Both the position numbers and the translations under genes were made by a program. Positions 1 through 11,240 of a stretch of 53,500 nt of DNA are shown piece after piece. Position 1 is the first letter of the stretch, and each line of letters starts with the position of its first letter. The notes below the pieces were generated by a model. That model did no database searches, was not told where the DNA came from, and saw only the letters and a program-made list of their open reading frames with translations. This DNA is from Symbiodinium natans (Eukaryota > Sar > Dinophyceae > Suessiales > Symbiodiniaceae): NCBI GenBank assembly GCA_905221605.1, contig CAJNDS010000288.1:64001-117500 (forward strand), in the 5' to 3' direction.

Positions 1-195
1 TTGGCCAGGCGATCTTCTGAGATCCTTGTTGCGGAGCAAGCGAGAATAAACATAAACTTGCTTTTGCATCCCTTTATACGCATATCTACACACCTACATA
101 ATCCTACATATCTACATATCTACACATTTACATAATACGAAAAAAAAAAAAAACTGCGCATGTGCCGGAGGCAAATGCTGCTGCCACGGGCACAT

Positions 196-446
196 TCCAT
201 CCCCTGATTGGTCGATCGCCATGAACACTTCCTCCAATTTCTTGACGTATTGCGCCTTCTTCCGCAATCTCTCCACCACCAAATTCTCCGCATCATTTTG
301 TGCTGCGTCTAATGTGTCTTTTAAAAATGTTGCGGAGATCACACGGATGACAGCGAACACTATAATTGTGATGTACAAGACATAGAAGATCACGAAGCTT
401 TGGTTAACCTTTTCCAGTACGGGCCGTGCGTTCGTTGGCCAATTGC
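196..446 (-). CDS. Channel 1 exon: filter end, S6 and cytosolic tail with start of EF-hand
   Basis: Starts after TTGCAG and completes the filter as AGNWP. S6 reads FVIFYVLYITIIVFAVIRVI, followed by a charged amphipathic tail (VVERLRKKAQYVKKLEEVF) and the start of an EF-hand loop (AIDQSGDG at 219-196). The loop is interrupted after GDG; GATG|GAATG is a plausible GA donor. The next exon lies outside the window or in the first bases, where I see nothing certain. Confidence 0.86.
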
Positions 447-3400
447 CTGCAACAGTGGCGATGCTGCAAGGCGGCAATGGCGAGAATGTCCCAAACACAA
501 AAAAAACAAAAACAAACCTAATCACAGCGAATACTCCCTGCCCGCTCCTGCAAAAGTTATTTCGTACAATGTGTACATTGCATAATACGCTGTGCCGTAA
601 CGCTGGTATATCCAAAGCCGGTCATCCATATTCGCAGTGGGATCAGTAATGAAATCTCGCAGGAGGTTGCCCATGACCAGCGTGCCCATTGACATGAACA
701 CAACCTTTTGCGAGCCAAGCACAACCAGTTTCATACAACATGCAGAACAAATTCGTGCATTACCCAGCCAAGGAAACGAGCAATACCATCGACCATCCCA
801 GTGATGGCAAAAAACACCTTGTGCGACAACGCTTGCTGCTAACAACACATCTACATGCACACACGCTAACATCCACCCAGCCACACAGGCACATGCACTG
901 ACTGTTGCGATTTGTGGCCAAGGCACTGGCACGCTTTGACTAGCAAGTTCAACCCGCGAAAAAGCCGCAGCGTGCGAACCATACGAATGGCTCGCAGTGA
1001 CTTGACAACTCGCACAAGCCGCATCATCACCTCGGCAAAGTCGAGACATGAGTGTCCATGACAACATGATCGCAACATGTCCGTGACTTATTCTCGGCAG
1101 GTTGCAATGTTCTGCGGCTCTCCCGTTGCGGACAATGGCACAAACACGAGCAAGTCGAGCACCTCATTGAAAACAGTTCATGGCTCTAGTGTGGCATCAC
1201 CACTGGGTTGCTCAGTCGACTTTGCGTATGGGTCACAAGTCCCCTTTTCTTGTAGGATAAATCACGGTGACTAGCAGCGACCTTAGCGCACTAAGCGTGG
1301 GGGTGTCGTCAGCCATGTGCTTACTAGTAGGAATTTTTTGATCTCGCAGGACGCAAGCCCAGCGCGCGTGCTGATGGCACGCACGCTTGCCGAAACTGCT
1401 TCCCGAGCTGCTGCGGCAGCATGCGTGCCACGAGACGGCGAAAGACATCCCCCATCACCGGCGCCCGTGTTCCGCCCGTTGGCTTGGTCAACGTGACCAC
1501 CCGGCCGATTCTCAGCGCACCTGCGATCTTTCCCGGCGCGTCAGCTACGCTCGGTGCTGAACTCCTTGTCCAGCATGACCCGCAGGTGCTCCTTTGTGCA
1601 ACCCGACGGCCCCTGCTGTTTGCCCCCGTCAGGCTCGGCGGAGATTGGCCAGCAACCCCTGTTGGCAAAGTTCGATGCATGATGGGCAAGGATCGTGTGT
1701 TCAGGGGCGGTTCAATGCACCGACGCGGCGAGCGTCTCGGCTGTGGCGTGCCCATGGGGAAGCCGTGAGTCACAAGGCCTAGCTGGGCAGCGGCTGAAAG
1801 CTCGCCCATGTAAGCAAGGGCCGCAGCTCTCTCAGCTCGGCGTCGGACGTTGTAATCAGACCCGTCAGCCGCAGAAGCCGTAGACGCTGCTGTGGGCTTC
1901 CGAGCTGCGGCCACACACTCGTGGAGCAACTGGGCCCATCTGCCTTCGGCGATCCCGCCGCACCAACTCATCAAGAGGGACCCTGAGTGCGCCGAGTGCC
2001 CGGAAGAGCAGCATCCGCAGGGGCTGCAGCGCTAGTAGTGCCCCCCCCCCCATCCCCGTGGCCGACGCTGCCAACGCCGCACCAGCAGGCTCAAGCGCTT
2101 GCGCTGCGCATGTTTCGTGCATTGCCGGGCTCGCAGCTCGCAGCTCGCGCTCGGGGAGGTTGGCGTGGGGGTCGCGGACGCGGGCGTGGGCAGGCGAACG
2201 GGAGGTGAGAGCGCCCGTGGCGACCACCCAACTCGACACGGACACCAGGATCCCAACGGCGTCATTTAGGCAGTGTGCGGCGCGGCCAACCGCGGGCTTC
2301 GCCTGCCAGACTGCCCGCGCAAATGCACAGCGTTGATTTGGCCGCCGAACTTGGCGAACGGGTTTACACGTTCCAATCCCCGACGCGCCAACTGCGTGGA
2401 CTCTTGCGGAACGCAATGCGCGTCGCTTTTGAGGCGATCCTCAACGCCCCAGGCACGGACACGGAGCTGGATGGCTGGAAGCTGTTTGCTTTGGCGCCGC
2501 TGGGGGGGGGGTTACTAAAGCGACCCGAGAGGTGCAGAATCGCGCTTCTCGTGATTCTATTGGTTGTCACACGTCACGGAAACACTCGAGCATGGCCGTT
2601 GGATGGCGAAGACATGCCAAGCGTGCGACCAGTGAGTTCAGTCAGTTGTGGGGCGGAAGATGACAAAGATCTGGCAACCGAGTTGCCCAAAGTGCGAAAG
2701 AGCGCGCTTAGACACTCAGAACTCAGAACACCAAACCCTAATATCGTCGGTGTAATGCCAACAGGAGCTGGTCCAAAAGAGTGCGCACTGCCTGTTGACA
2801 GCCTATACAGATACACAGTCAGCCCAGAGTATCGCGCCAGGATCCGCGGGGCGACCCCCCCTGGAAGGATGAGCCGAGAGGCGGCGAAGCACAGCCCGAG
2901 CAAGCTCTCACTGCAAGGTCACGCTCAGGGACTGGTGCAGGTGCTCCGTGGCAGTGCCAGGCGCTTCACCGGTCCTGGCGGGGTCTTCATGGTCTCGGGA
3001 CCCCAGCCTCCGCCGCAGCTCTCACGAGCGGGACGAATTGCAGACCCTGATCCCGGCACATGGCGGCTGTTTTGGTGGCTGCGCTTGCGATCCTCATAGA
3101 CCGCGCACGCCTGTCCTCCATCACGGGCCGATGTGGCCACCATCCCGGTAGGCCACAGAGCGCGCTGCGCGCTTTGAGTTGCAACCCCCGCACCATCAAA
3201 GTGGGGGCCCGTACGCAAAGAGCCTGCATTGAGCCACCAACCCTGTCCATGGGCACGGGGCGAATGTGTACGGGCTACAGCAGAAATCGACGAGCGAATA
3301 ACTCGCGCGCCCGTGTCGTCACATGCGCCTGTGTCGTCACCCCGAATCGCGTGCCGCATCTTGTCTCGCGAGGCGATACGGATGTCGGGGCAGCACATGG

Positions 3401-4329
3401 TGGCATGATGCGGCACACCATTGCTAGTGCAAGGAATCTCAGTACACTGGAGAGTCACGAAGATGTTCTGGGCATCTCGTCTAACCGTTCCAACTTTTGA
3501 CTTCGGGCCTCATATAAACCCGTATGGTTCACTTTGTAGCCAAGCTGCCCCGACAACGACCAGTACCAAATCGAACCAGTTGGCGAAGTCGTGGAAGAAC
3601 CTGTCCCAGATCATCGCTGCTTGACCCCCCGAAGGTGTTGAAATCCGAAATCCAAATCCGGGCTTCAGTTTCACTGCAAATCACACAGGCTGATCGGCAG
3701 CCAAACCATGGAATGAACAACACCGACCACCGCAACTCAACAGCACAGCTCGAGTAGCTGCAAGCGCTCGATGGTCAAGCGTATGAGCAGTTCGCCAAGG
3801 AATATGTATACCTGCAAGGCTCGATGTGCTTGGGGGTCGCCCTTTCTTTTTGCCCGGACATGAAAAGAATTTGCATTGGATACCGAGACACAAACACGGC
3901 GTCAATTGTTCGAAAGGTCGGCTGAAGCACAGCCAAATCGGGCACTGAGCTGGTAAAACCTGGAGGAGGGGGACTTAAGGCTCGGGAGATTTGGCGACCA
4001 CGAACACAGAACAAAGAAGGATTACAATGATAACACACTGACCTGTAGTGTCCAAGCGTCCGAATTCTGCAGTTCCCACTGCGCGACCTTCAATCTCTAG
4101 CTCCAACATCATCACGAACCTCAGCCAGCACTGCAACAAAGAAACAAGATGCAGGTTTTTCAGGTTCTCCGCGTCAATAACTTTCCATGGAACGGTGCAA
4201 CCCGAAACAAGGCACGAATTCAGGAGGACCAACAGCCCGGCCATGTAATCGATGTAGTTTTTGCGCCGACGGAGGAACTTCTGCCAGCTACCAACGTCGT
4301 GAAGGCCGAGCATGGCTGCGGTTCCACCA
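196..4329 (-). CDS. Voltage-gated cation channel with C-terminal EF-hand (channel 1), multi-exon, 3' end outside window
   Basis: Single six-segment voltage-gated cation channel domain assembled from about eight short exons on the minus strand. In order: S1 (4329-4216 and 4119-4045), S2 (3803-3750), S3 (3620-3519), S4 with regularly spaced arginines (1030-931), S4-S5 linker/S5 (817-764), S5 end, turret and pore (704-548), S6 plus cytosolic tail entering an EF-hand loop (446-196). Frame is maintained across each junction I could check. Family knowledge: Na+/Ca2+-type channels of the plasma membrane, often duplicated in dinoflagellates and carrying Ca2+-binding tails. Ion selectivity cannot be read securely; the filter region is TFAGNWP. 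The EF-hand is cut by an intron and continues left of base 196, so the C-terminus is missing here. The N-terminus before S1 is not resolved. A 2.5-kb intron between S3 and S4 exons contains a LINE relic. Confidence 0.88.
447..547 (-). other. Intron with GA donor and GCAGG direct repeat at both ends
   Basis: A 101-bp intron. The exon/intron junctions are GCAG|GAGCGG (551-544) and TTGCAG|GCAATTGG (ending at 446). Splicing restores TFAG-NWP in the pore. The pentamer GCAGG is present at both boundaries, so the exact cut is ambiguous by the repeat length. Non-GT donors with terminal direct repeats are known features of dinoflagellate introns and are linked to introner-type intron gain. Confidence 0.7.
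548..704 (-). CDS. Channel 1 exon: S5 end, turret and pore helix
   Basis: Encodes VVFMSMGTLVMGNLL, then RDFITDPTANMDDRLWIYQR, then YGTAYYAMYTLYEITFAG. The last part is the pore helix and first half of the selectivity filter. The exon ends in GCAG and the intron starts GAGCGG, a GA donor; see the entry on non-canonical introns. Confidence 0.87.
764..817 (-). CDS. Channel 1 exon: S4-S5 linker
   Basis: A 54-bp exon (ACAAG|GTGTTTTTTGCC to GGCTGG|GTAATG) encoding VFFAITGMVDGIARFLGW. Joined to the next exon it gives GW-VVFMSMGTLVMGN, matching the S4-S5/S5 pattern of dinoflagellate channels. The intron to the next exon is only 59 bp and is GT-AG. Confidence 0.75.
931..1030 (-). CDS. Channel 1 exon: S4 voltage sensor
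   Basis: After a GCCGAG acceptor the exon reads RLVRVVKSLRAIRMVRTLR followed by LFRGLNLLVKACQC. Positive residues recur at about every third position (R, R, K, R, R, R, R), as expected for a functional sensor. The donor is near 931-940 (candidates beginning GC or GT); the exact base is not decided. Confidence 0.85.
1330..2400 (-). mobile_element. Decayed LINE-type retrotransposon polyprotein fragment with reverse transcriptase N-terminal region
   Basis: The minus strand carries, in shifting frames, blocks typical of dinoflagellate LINE polyproteins. Around 2150-1990 are ELRAASPAMHE and ALLALQPLRMLLFR; near 1990-1930 are PLDELVRR and IAEGRWAQLL; near 1830-1780 is RRAERAAALAYMGELSAAAQ. Near 1600 is TKEHLRVMLDKEF in another frame, and near 1535-1400 ALRIGRVVTLTKPTGG and GDVFRRLVARMLPQQLGKQF, the conserved start of the reverse transcriptase domain. 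Several frameshifts separate the blocks and the polymerase palm is absent, so this is a dead copy. It lies inside the large channel 1 intron, same orientation as the gene. Family assignment is from memory of motif patterns. Confidence 0.78.
2275..2545 (+). mobile_element. Second, oppositely oriented LINE fragment
   Basis: On the plus strand the reading YTFQSPTRQLRGLLRNAMRV, then AFEAILNAPGTD and WKLFALAPLGGGLLKRP, matches the same pre-RT segment that appears on the minus strand nearby (arginine-rich helix, then a W-x-LF-x-L-P/LL-x-RP block). Two partial copies therefore sit head to head. The frame stays open to 3099 but the later part shows no pattern I recognise. Confidence 0.55.
3519..3620 (-). 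CDS. Channel 1 exon: S3
   Basis: Encodes IWDRFFHDFANWFDLVLVVV, then GAAW. The FxxxWNxxD-like pattern (here FANWFD) is the hallmark of S3 in voltage-gated Na+/Ca2+ channels, with the aspartate lying opposite the gating charges. The frame closes about 25 codons later inside the following intron. Confidence 0.8.
3750..3803 (-). CDS. Channel 1 exon: S2
   Basis: Begins after CTTGCAG at GTATACATATTCC. Encodes VYIFLGELLIRLTIER, an S2 segment with the conserved acidic residue (E) and the following arginine that pair with the S4 sensor in this superfamily. It is too short to stand out as an ORF and was found by reading the third frame. The 3' limit is approximate. Confidence 0.72.
4045..4119 (-). CDS. 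Channel 1 exon: end of S1 and S1-S2 loop
   Basis: Starts after an AG acceptor (CTGAG|GTTCGTG). Encodes FVMMLELEIEGRAVG, the intracellular/extracellular end of S1, then a short polar loop. The intron separating it from the previous exon is 96 bp. The downstream donor is not fixed; a further piece (FRTIDAVF, near 3890) probably links it to S2. Confidence 0.68.
4216..4329 (-). CDS. Channel 1 exon: N-terminal flank and first part of S1
   Basis: Reads a basic stretch (KFLRRRKNYIDY) followed by the hydrophobic S1 start (YMAGLLVLLNS). The exon end at 4216 is followed by a GT donor; joining to the exon at 4119 gives LLNS-FVMMLELEIEG in frame, a typical S1 end. The upstream limit is approximate. Confidence 0.75.
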
Positions 4330-4399
4330 GATTTTGATGACCTGTTCTCACGACTTGTCGGAGACAAACACTTCTCAGATCATCAGCTGCAATCCCGTC

Positions 4400-5500
4400 G
4401 ACCTACACAATCTACACACTTGAACTGCAGCCTGGCTGCTTTTTTCGGTCGACATCGAACGAGATACCGTTTTCTCCGCTAGCACGTCGTCGAGGGCTTG
4501 TGAGTGATCGGCTGTCCTGGCTGTCCCGAACCTCAGCACCCAAACTGCCAAGTTCATTCAAATTCCCGACAGCCGGTGCTGACCTGGCATGTTTCAGCTT
4601 TGAATAATATAGAATTAATAGACCGCGAGCATCAGCAACAATGACAGAAACAATGGCACATGCCAAGATATGTCAAGCGCAGGGCCGTGTCTACGTCCTC
4701 CTGGATGGCGATAATCGGCATTTTTTGACCGGTTGGCACCTCAGCCTGAGGCTGAGGGTTGTCCTCGGTTTACCATGGTTCACCGGTATTCCCTGTTGCG
4801 GTAACATGTGGTAACAGCTGTTGCAAGATGCCATCGTCTTCACTGGGGCGCTGGTAGTGGATCGCTGCTCTCCACAGCCGGTGGGTACAATTGCTTCATA
4901 TCGTCAAGCTTTCCTGCGCCATCCGTGAGTATAGACCATTCCAAGCGTGCTAGAGGAGCAACTGCAGCAACACAGTCAAGAGCGGAGCTTGCGCAATCAT
5001 AGACGGCGTGGCGATAAACAATTGTGAGCCTGCCGGCCTTTCGGCCGTTGACCTCGCCTTTGTGATGAGCCACTGTTGCTGTTGGCTCTGCAAGTAGCCT
5101 TGTGCCAACACAAAGCAGCATGATCGCGGATCACAACTCTCGGTTTCACACCACGAGATGTGAGCAATCAACTCGTGAAGTGCGACACCAAACTGCACGT
5201 AGCTGCTTTTCAAGGGGGAGAAATACACTACCGTGCCTGTGTACCATCATGTAGCTGTTGGCCAAATGATTGCTCCACGGCTGCTCGCCATTGAGAGTAG
5301 TGATCCTGGGTGAAGAAGGGTGAAGGCTGTTCGGCCCGTGCTCCAGCCATCCCCCCAACCGTCAAAACCTGATAGGGGCCACGAACCCGAATGCAAGAAC
5401 CTGTCACAACATAAACGAAATGTCGGTGCGCGGGCGGAAAGAATGGTTTTTTCTCGCACGGTCAATCGGAGCACTGCGCATGAAGTTGTGCGTAGTCGAA
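4400..5500. other. Region without supported gene
   Basis: Short ORFs occur on both strands (for example 4840-5121 and 4950-5228, minus) but none shows a domain, repeat or transmembrane pattern. Could contain the 5' exons of channel 1. Confidence 0.4.
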
Positions 5501-6485
5501 CCCACATCTAACCCACCCGCATCCCACCGACCCTCACCCCACCCACCCAAATCCCACCCACCTACACCCACCCACCCGCATTCACCCGCGCCGCCCACAT
5601 CCCACGCATCCACACCCCACCGGTGCCACCACCACCACCACCACCACCACCAAGTACCACCACCACCAACGCCACCAGGTACCACCACCACCACCACCGC
5701 CGCCGCCGCCACCACCACCACCACACACCACCCACCACCGCCAGCAGGTACCACCACCACCACCGCCACCGGGTACCACCACCACCACCACCAGGTACCA
5801 GCACCACCCCGCCCACCCACATCCCACCCACCCACATCCCACCCACCCACATCCCACCCACCCACATCCCACCCACCCACACCACCACCACCACCACCAC
5901 CACCACCACCCACCACCACCACCACCACCACCACCACCACCACCACCACCACCACCACCACCACCACCACCACCACCACCACCAAGTACCACCAAGTACC
6001 ACACCAACGCCACCAGGTACCACCACCGGTACCACCACCGCCACCGCCACCAGGTACCACCACCGCCACCAGGACCACCAGGCCACCACCACCACCACCA
6101 CCACCACCACGGTACCAGCACCAGCACCACCACCACCACCACCACCACGGTACCAGCACCACCACCACCACCACCAGGCACCACCACCACGTACCACCAC
6201 CACGTACCACCACCACATGTACCACCGCCACACGTACCACCAACACGTACCGGACCACCACCACGCACAACCACCACGTACCACCACCACGTACGTACCA
6301 CCACCACGTACGTACCACCACCACGTACGTACCACCACCACGTACCCCCGCCACGTACGTACCACCACCACGCGCCACCACCACGTACCACCACCACGTA
6401 CCACCACCACGCGCAACCACCACGTGCCACCACCACATACCACGTATACCACCACCCACCACCGCGTACCACCACCACGTACCAC
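5500..6485. repeat. CCA/CCCACAT/CCACGTA microsatellite and minisatellite block
   Basis: Low-complexity C/A-rich plus strand. Subarrays include a ~15-bp CCCACCCACAT unit (about 5817-5880), an almost pure (CCA)n run (about 5881-5983) and CCACCACGTA-type units (about 6175-6480). The minus strand is therefore (GGT)n-rich. Long ORFs across it in all frames are artefacts of the repeat. Confidence 0.93.
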
Positions 6486-6737
6486 CACGGGGACGTGCGT
6501 CCTGTGGGGCTGGACGGATTCGGAACGCATCCTATAGAGTTGCCCTTTAGCTTGACGGATTCGGAACGCAGCGGAACGACGCGACGCGGAGTAAGGATTC
6601 GGAACGCCGCGCTTGACGGATTCGGAACGCCACGGGGAGGGGTGTCCCCCCCTTAGCTTGGCGGACTCGGAACGCGAGAGGCGCGTCCTATGGAGTTCCC
6701 CCTTCGCTTAACGGGAGGCGTCTTATGGAGTTCCCCC
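6485..6737. repeat. ~55-bp minisatellite, first block
   Basis: Degenerate units contain AGCTTGACGGATTCGGAACG, then CGGGGACGTGCGTCC and TGGAGTTCCCCCTT. The same unit recurs at 7250-7310 and 7368-7765, so this block is part of one family interrupted by CCA arrays. Confidence 0.85.
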
Positions 6738-7367
6738 TTATACCACCACGTACCACCGCCACGTACCACGCGTACCACCACCACGTGCCACCACCACCAA
6801 GTGCACCACCACCACCATGTCAATGTGCCACCACCACCACGTACCACCACCACTGCCACACCACGTACCACCACCATGTACCACCACCATACCACCACAA
6901 CGTACCACCACCACGGACCACCACACCACACGTGCCACCACACATGCCACCACCACCACCAGTACCACCAGTACCACCAGTACCACCAGTACCACCAGTA
7001 CCACCAGTACCACCAGTACCACCAGTACCACCAGTACCACCAGTACCACCAGTACCACCAGTACCACCAGTACCACCAGTACCACCACCACCACCACGTA
7101 CCACCTGCCACCACCACGTACCGCCACCACGTACCACCACCACGTACCACCACCACGTACCACCACCACGTGCCACCATCACGTGCCACCACCGCGCGCC
7201 ACCACCACGTGCCACCACCACCACGTACCACCACCACGTACCACCACCACACCGGAACGCCGCGGGGACGTGCGTCCTGTGGAGGGAACGCCGCGCCGGT
7301 ACGACCACCACGTACGGCCACCACGTACCATCACCACGCACCACCACGCACCACCACCACGTACCAC
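6738..7367. repeat. CCACGTA and CCACCAGTA arrays
   Basis: CCACGTA-type units flank a regular 9-bp array CCACCAGTA at about 6957-7085 (roughly 14 copies). A single ~55-bp-family unit interrupts it at about 7250-7310. Confidence 0.92.
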
Positions 7368-7765
7368 CGGAACGCCTCGGGGACGTGCGTCCTGCGGAGT
7401 CCTTCTTAGCTTGACGGATTAGGAACGCCGTGCGGACGTGCGTCCTGTTGACTTCCCCCTTAGCTTGACGGATTCGGAACACTGCGGGGACGTGCGTCCT
7501 GTGGAGTTCCCCATAGCTTGATGGATTCGGAACGCCGCATGGAGGGGTCCTAGCTTGACCACGGGGAGGCGCGTCCACGGCGTCCTATGGATGGAGTTCC
7601 CCCTTAGCTTGACGGATTCGGAACGCTGCGGGGAGGCGCGAACTATGGTTTCCCCTTAGCTGGACGGATTCGGAACGTTGCAGAACGGCGCGACCTGCGG
7701 AGTTCCCCCTTAGCTTGACGGATTCGGAACGCCGTGGCGACGCGCATCCTGTGGAGTTCCCCCTT
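7368..7765. repeat. ~55-bp minisatellite, main block
   Basis: About seven degenerate units, spaced near 53-55 bp (for instance AGCTTGA starts at 7462 and 7515). Core elements are GACGGATTCGGAACGC, GGGGACGTGCGTCCTGTGGA and GTTCCCCCTTAGC. No coding pattern. Confidence 0.88.
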
Positions 7766-7769
7766 AACA

Positions 7770-9140
7770 GCGCGTGCGACGCCACCCGCACGCTTGCGAT
7801 CGCTTTTGAACGCTTAACGCTTGGCGGACACAACGCAGCGACATTTGGTAACCTCCCAACCCCCAGACCCCCAACTTTAAAACGGGAACCCTTCTGCGGA
7901 GCATTCGGGAAAAGCTACGATGAATTGGTTGACGACCGATTGCGACATGTCTACGGGAAACGACCAAGACTCATCCAGCGCGCGCAACAACTCATCGCAT
8001 CCATCAAACGGGCTCGGAATCGCCACGGCAGCCTGGGGCAAAGGTTTAAGAAGCGACAGGAACTCCACCAGAAAGAGCCAAGCAGGCCACGTGGTGAGCA
8101 ATCGACATCCTCGGGCCTTCATCTCACCCGAGCCAACGCTTGATGTGATTTACAAAAATTCTTGCTGAAAGCCCAAATGCCAGCAGAAGACGGAGCGTTG
8201 AAGCAGCTCCAATAGTGCAACGTCTATGCCCTGAAAGATGGCAGGCGATATTCTTGGGGTCGCAATGAACGAATGAACGAACCTCCAAAACTTTTGTCGG
8301 CCTGGAAAGTTTCTGAGCTCCGGCTGCGTTTGGGGATAAAAGCTCTGCAGACCTCCGCTGGAGTCCGCTGGAGCTGGAGCTTTCTGGGGAGCTCTGAAAC
8401 AAAGGTGCATATGCTGCGTATGCTTATGAAAAACCGATCATGAATCGAGATATTCGCGATACAGTCTTCTTGGCATGGACCAACATTCTTTGACGGCCAG
8501 GTTCTTACAGTAAAATTCGTTTCGGCTTCCAGCCGAGAGGCATCTACAATCTAGAACCAGCAGACCAAGATTCGGTCTCTCCTTCTCCACTGTTTTCAGT
8601 GACACACCCCCCCCCCCCCTTTTCTGTGGGAGCCGCAGACATACAGGGGCAGCGCCAAAAATGCAGGAAACTGGCTTTGAACGCCCCTGAACCCCCTCCC
8701 CCTGACCCTCAAAACTTCTTGGGACCTCCCTGACACATCCCCTAAAACTTTATGAGCCTGAAAGGTGTTTTCGATTGGGCCTTGGGACGTGGGCTGGCCC
8801 GGCTGCGCGCAAGCGTTTACAATTATGTCGAGAGATTGTTGCAGGATGTTGCGGATATCGCTGTTCTATGCTGGGTTCCATCGTCTTTCATTCGCAAAGA
8901 CAGCTTACAGTTCGCTAAAGCGATTGGCTTATGAGCCCCAGAAGACCTTTGCGCATCCCTCACCATTCTTCCAAACCATCCCGAAGAGACCGGCGGACAG
9001 AAAGCCACACAGCGCCTTTTCCTGCTGCTGGCAGTGTCTCCAAGGTTCAGCTAGACTTGCATCACAAATTCGAAAGGTAAGCCATAGGGCATTGCAGAGG
9101 TTCGCTGAGGCGGGCTCTTTTTCCTCAGCTCAGCTTGACT
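7770..9140. other. Region without supported gene
   Basis: Several ORFs of 60-90 codons on both strands; none has a recognisable domain. A C-run at about 8607-8619. Probably intergenic or intronic to the second channel gene. Confidence 0.4.
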
Positions 9141-9144
9141 CAGA

Positions 9145-9285
9145 TCAGATCTTAGAACCAGTACTCTGAAGCCAAAGCCAATTTTCGAACTTCTGGCCAG
9201 GGGGCGTCTCTTGTCGGGACGTCGTGCGCACCACGTGCGTTTTGATGTCCATGAACTCGCGCATCATCCATTTTCTCAGATCCAC
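9145..9285 (-). CDS. Channel 2 exon: C-terminal VDLRK helix, probable last exon
   Basis: Begins CCAAG|GTGGATCTG and reads VDLRKWMMREFMDIKTHVV, then RTTSRQETPPGQKF, remaining open to a TGA at 9147-9145. The match to the end of the ATVKD-VDLRK motif supports the start. Whether the frame runs to 9145 or is cut by another intron is not known. Confidence 0.62.
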   Translation of the reverse strand: MDLRKWMMREFMDIKTHVVRTTSRQETPPGQKFENWLWLQSTGSKI

Positions 9286-11198
9286 CTTGGTGTTCATTCA
9301 GAAGCTGTAAAAAAATCAATCTGACGGGCGAAGATGGCAGTGTGCCGAGCTTGATTAACTGAAGCTGAAGGGGGCAGAGGGTGTTGGCGCTGGAAAGGAT
9401 TCTGCAAACACTGGTGTGCATAGCCAAAAATTGCAGTCAGCGAAACTCGGGGACATAGGCATCTTTAGGATCGACTCCCGAACGAGCTTAAGAACACCAC
9501 CACAGAGCCACAGAAGATGAGCTTGAGAGAAACATGTATCATGACGATTGAAGCCCTTGGTGGAAGACTTGCTTAAAACCGTTTGCCAGGCTTCCAAGTC
9601 TTTGACTGTGGCGGTGTTGCTCCCTCGGAGCTTTAGGAGCCGCTCCATGAACCTGAGCATTGAGGTTCTAAGAGTCTTAACAGTCTGAGGGCATTGGCCT
9701 GGATTAGGGTAGGCGAAGCAGTGAAGCTACTACGACTAGAGGGTTGTTCTAGGGCTGCTAGGGTGCACCATGTGAGTGAAGCCCTGGGCTTCTCAAATCC
9801 CAGGAAGCATAGAATTTGAAGCACTTGGCATGCAGCACACGGATGCACACGTCACAGCTGGAGATGGAATGCAGCGGAGGAGCTGGGAGAACGGCACCTC
9901 CCGTGCGCATTCAGGTGCAGAGCTTTGAGCAAGGGAGTTCGGCTTTAAGGCTTGTACGCTCGTGGATTTAACTGTCCCGGCTGAACTCACAAGCCGTGAA
10001 CACTCGCAAAGAACGAACAGATTTCGCTCACGTCTCAGAGAAGAACTCTTCGCGAGGGTGTTCCGCGCCAACAAACTGCGCCATCCTTTCTCCGATCCCA
10101 GTTTCAGATCAAAGGGAAATCGGGAGGGCTAGAAAGCTGGCCTCGTTCATGAACATTGCCGCACTCGCACAATGTTTCAATTTGACGGCTGCAGATTTAG
10201 TGAACTGGCCATGTCATATCTCTGTCATGCCCGGGCATACATATTACCTGCCCCACTAGTACGTGCGTCCCTGCTGGCAAAAGTTGTAGGGTCTCCCTTT
10301 AAACTTTGAATAGAACACGGATCCGTTGCAAACTCCTTCTGAGCTCATGAACTTCTTGCTGACAAATTTTGAAGCCTGCCGCACGCAGCCTGCTACCGAA
10401 GCCTACTTTTAATTATCACAGATGGCAGGTTCGCATGCCTTCTCGCAGAAGCCACCCTCGTCGCTGGTATTTTCGAAGAGGACATCTAAAAAGTTGACCT
10501 GAGTCTCCAAACGATGCGTGCTTACAATAGTTCGAGTCAGAGGCTGCGCTTGCGGATGTCATGTGACACGCCCAAGTCATTGAGGTCTCTGGCACCGTTT
10601 GACCACATGCCCTAGCTAGACCCTAAACTCACAAGGATCGGTCGCAGTGGAGCAGTGGAGCACATCGCTGGTAAGTTCGGACATGTTCGGACTAGCAACA
10701 CGTCAAGTGTGCTGGCACAAGAATATGTTCCGGCAAAGCCATCGTCAACCCGCGGGGCGAACGTTTTAGTGATCTGAGTGGGGGCAGCGGGAAATGGAAG
10801 AAAGCCAAGCCGCCAAAGTCTGCACGTCGACGTCCGCCTCACGCAAGACCTTCCGCACCTTTGAGTTGGAGACCATGTGCTGGAACTCCTCCAGATCCTT
10901 CGAAGCATGCTGATGCTGTACTGTTCGCAGCCATGAACTCATGAACCTTGAGCTGACCCGATACCTAAACCCTCATGCTTGCTTCGATGCAGAGCCCTCC
11001 GAAACTGTGGAATTCAACCAACAGTAAGGCGCCCTTTAACGTCTGGCCTAGGAGAGGTTTGGGATTTTGGGTTGGAAGGAAAGTTGCAGGGCACTTTGCT
11101 TCTCCCTCTTCCTCTTCTTCCTCTTCCTCTTCTTCTTCTTCTTCTTCTTCTTCTTCTTCTTCTTCTTCTTCTTCTTCTTCTTCTTCTTCTTCTTCTTC

Positions 11199-11240
<42 letters not shown>

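Noticed and set aside
2275-3099. 274-codon plus-strand ORF as an intact gene
   Set aside because: Only its first 90 codons or so resemble LINE protein; the rest has no recognisable pattern and the ORF lies in GC-rich DNA where open frames are common.
5404-6550. Long ORFs (300-376 codons) over the CCA arrays on both strands
   Set aside because: They exist in four or more frames at once and read as His/Pro/Thr or Gly/Val/Trp strings, which is what a stop-free triplet repeat gives.
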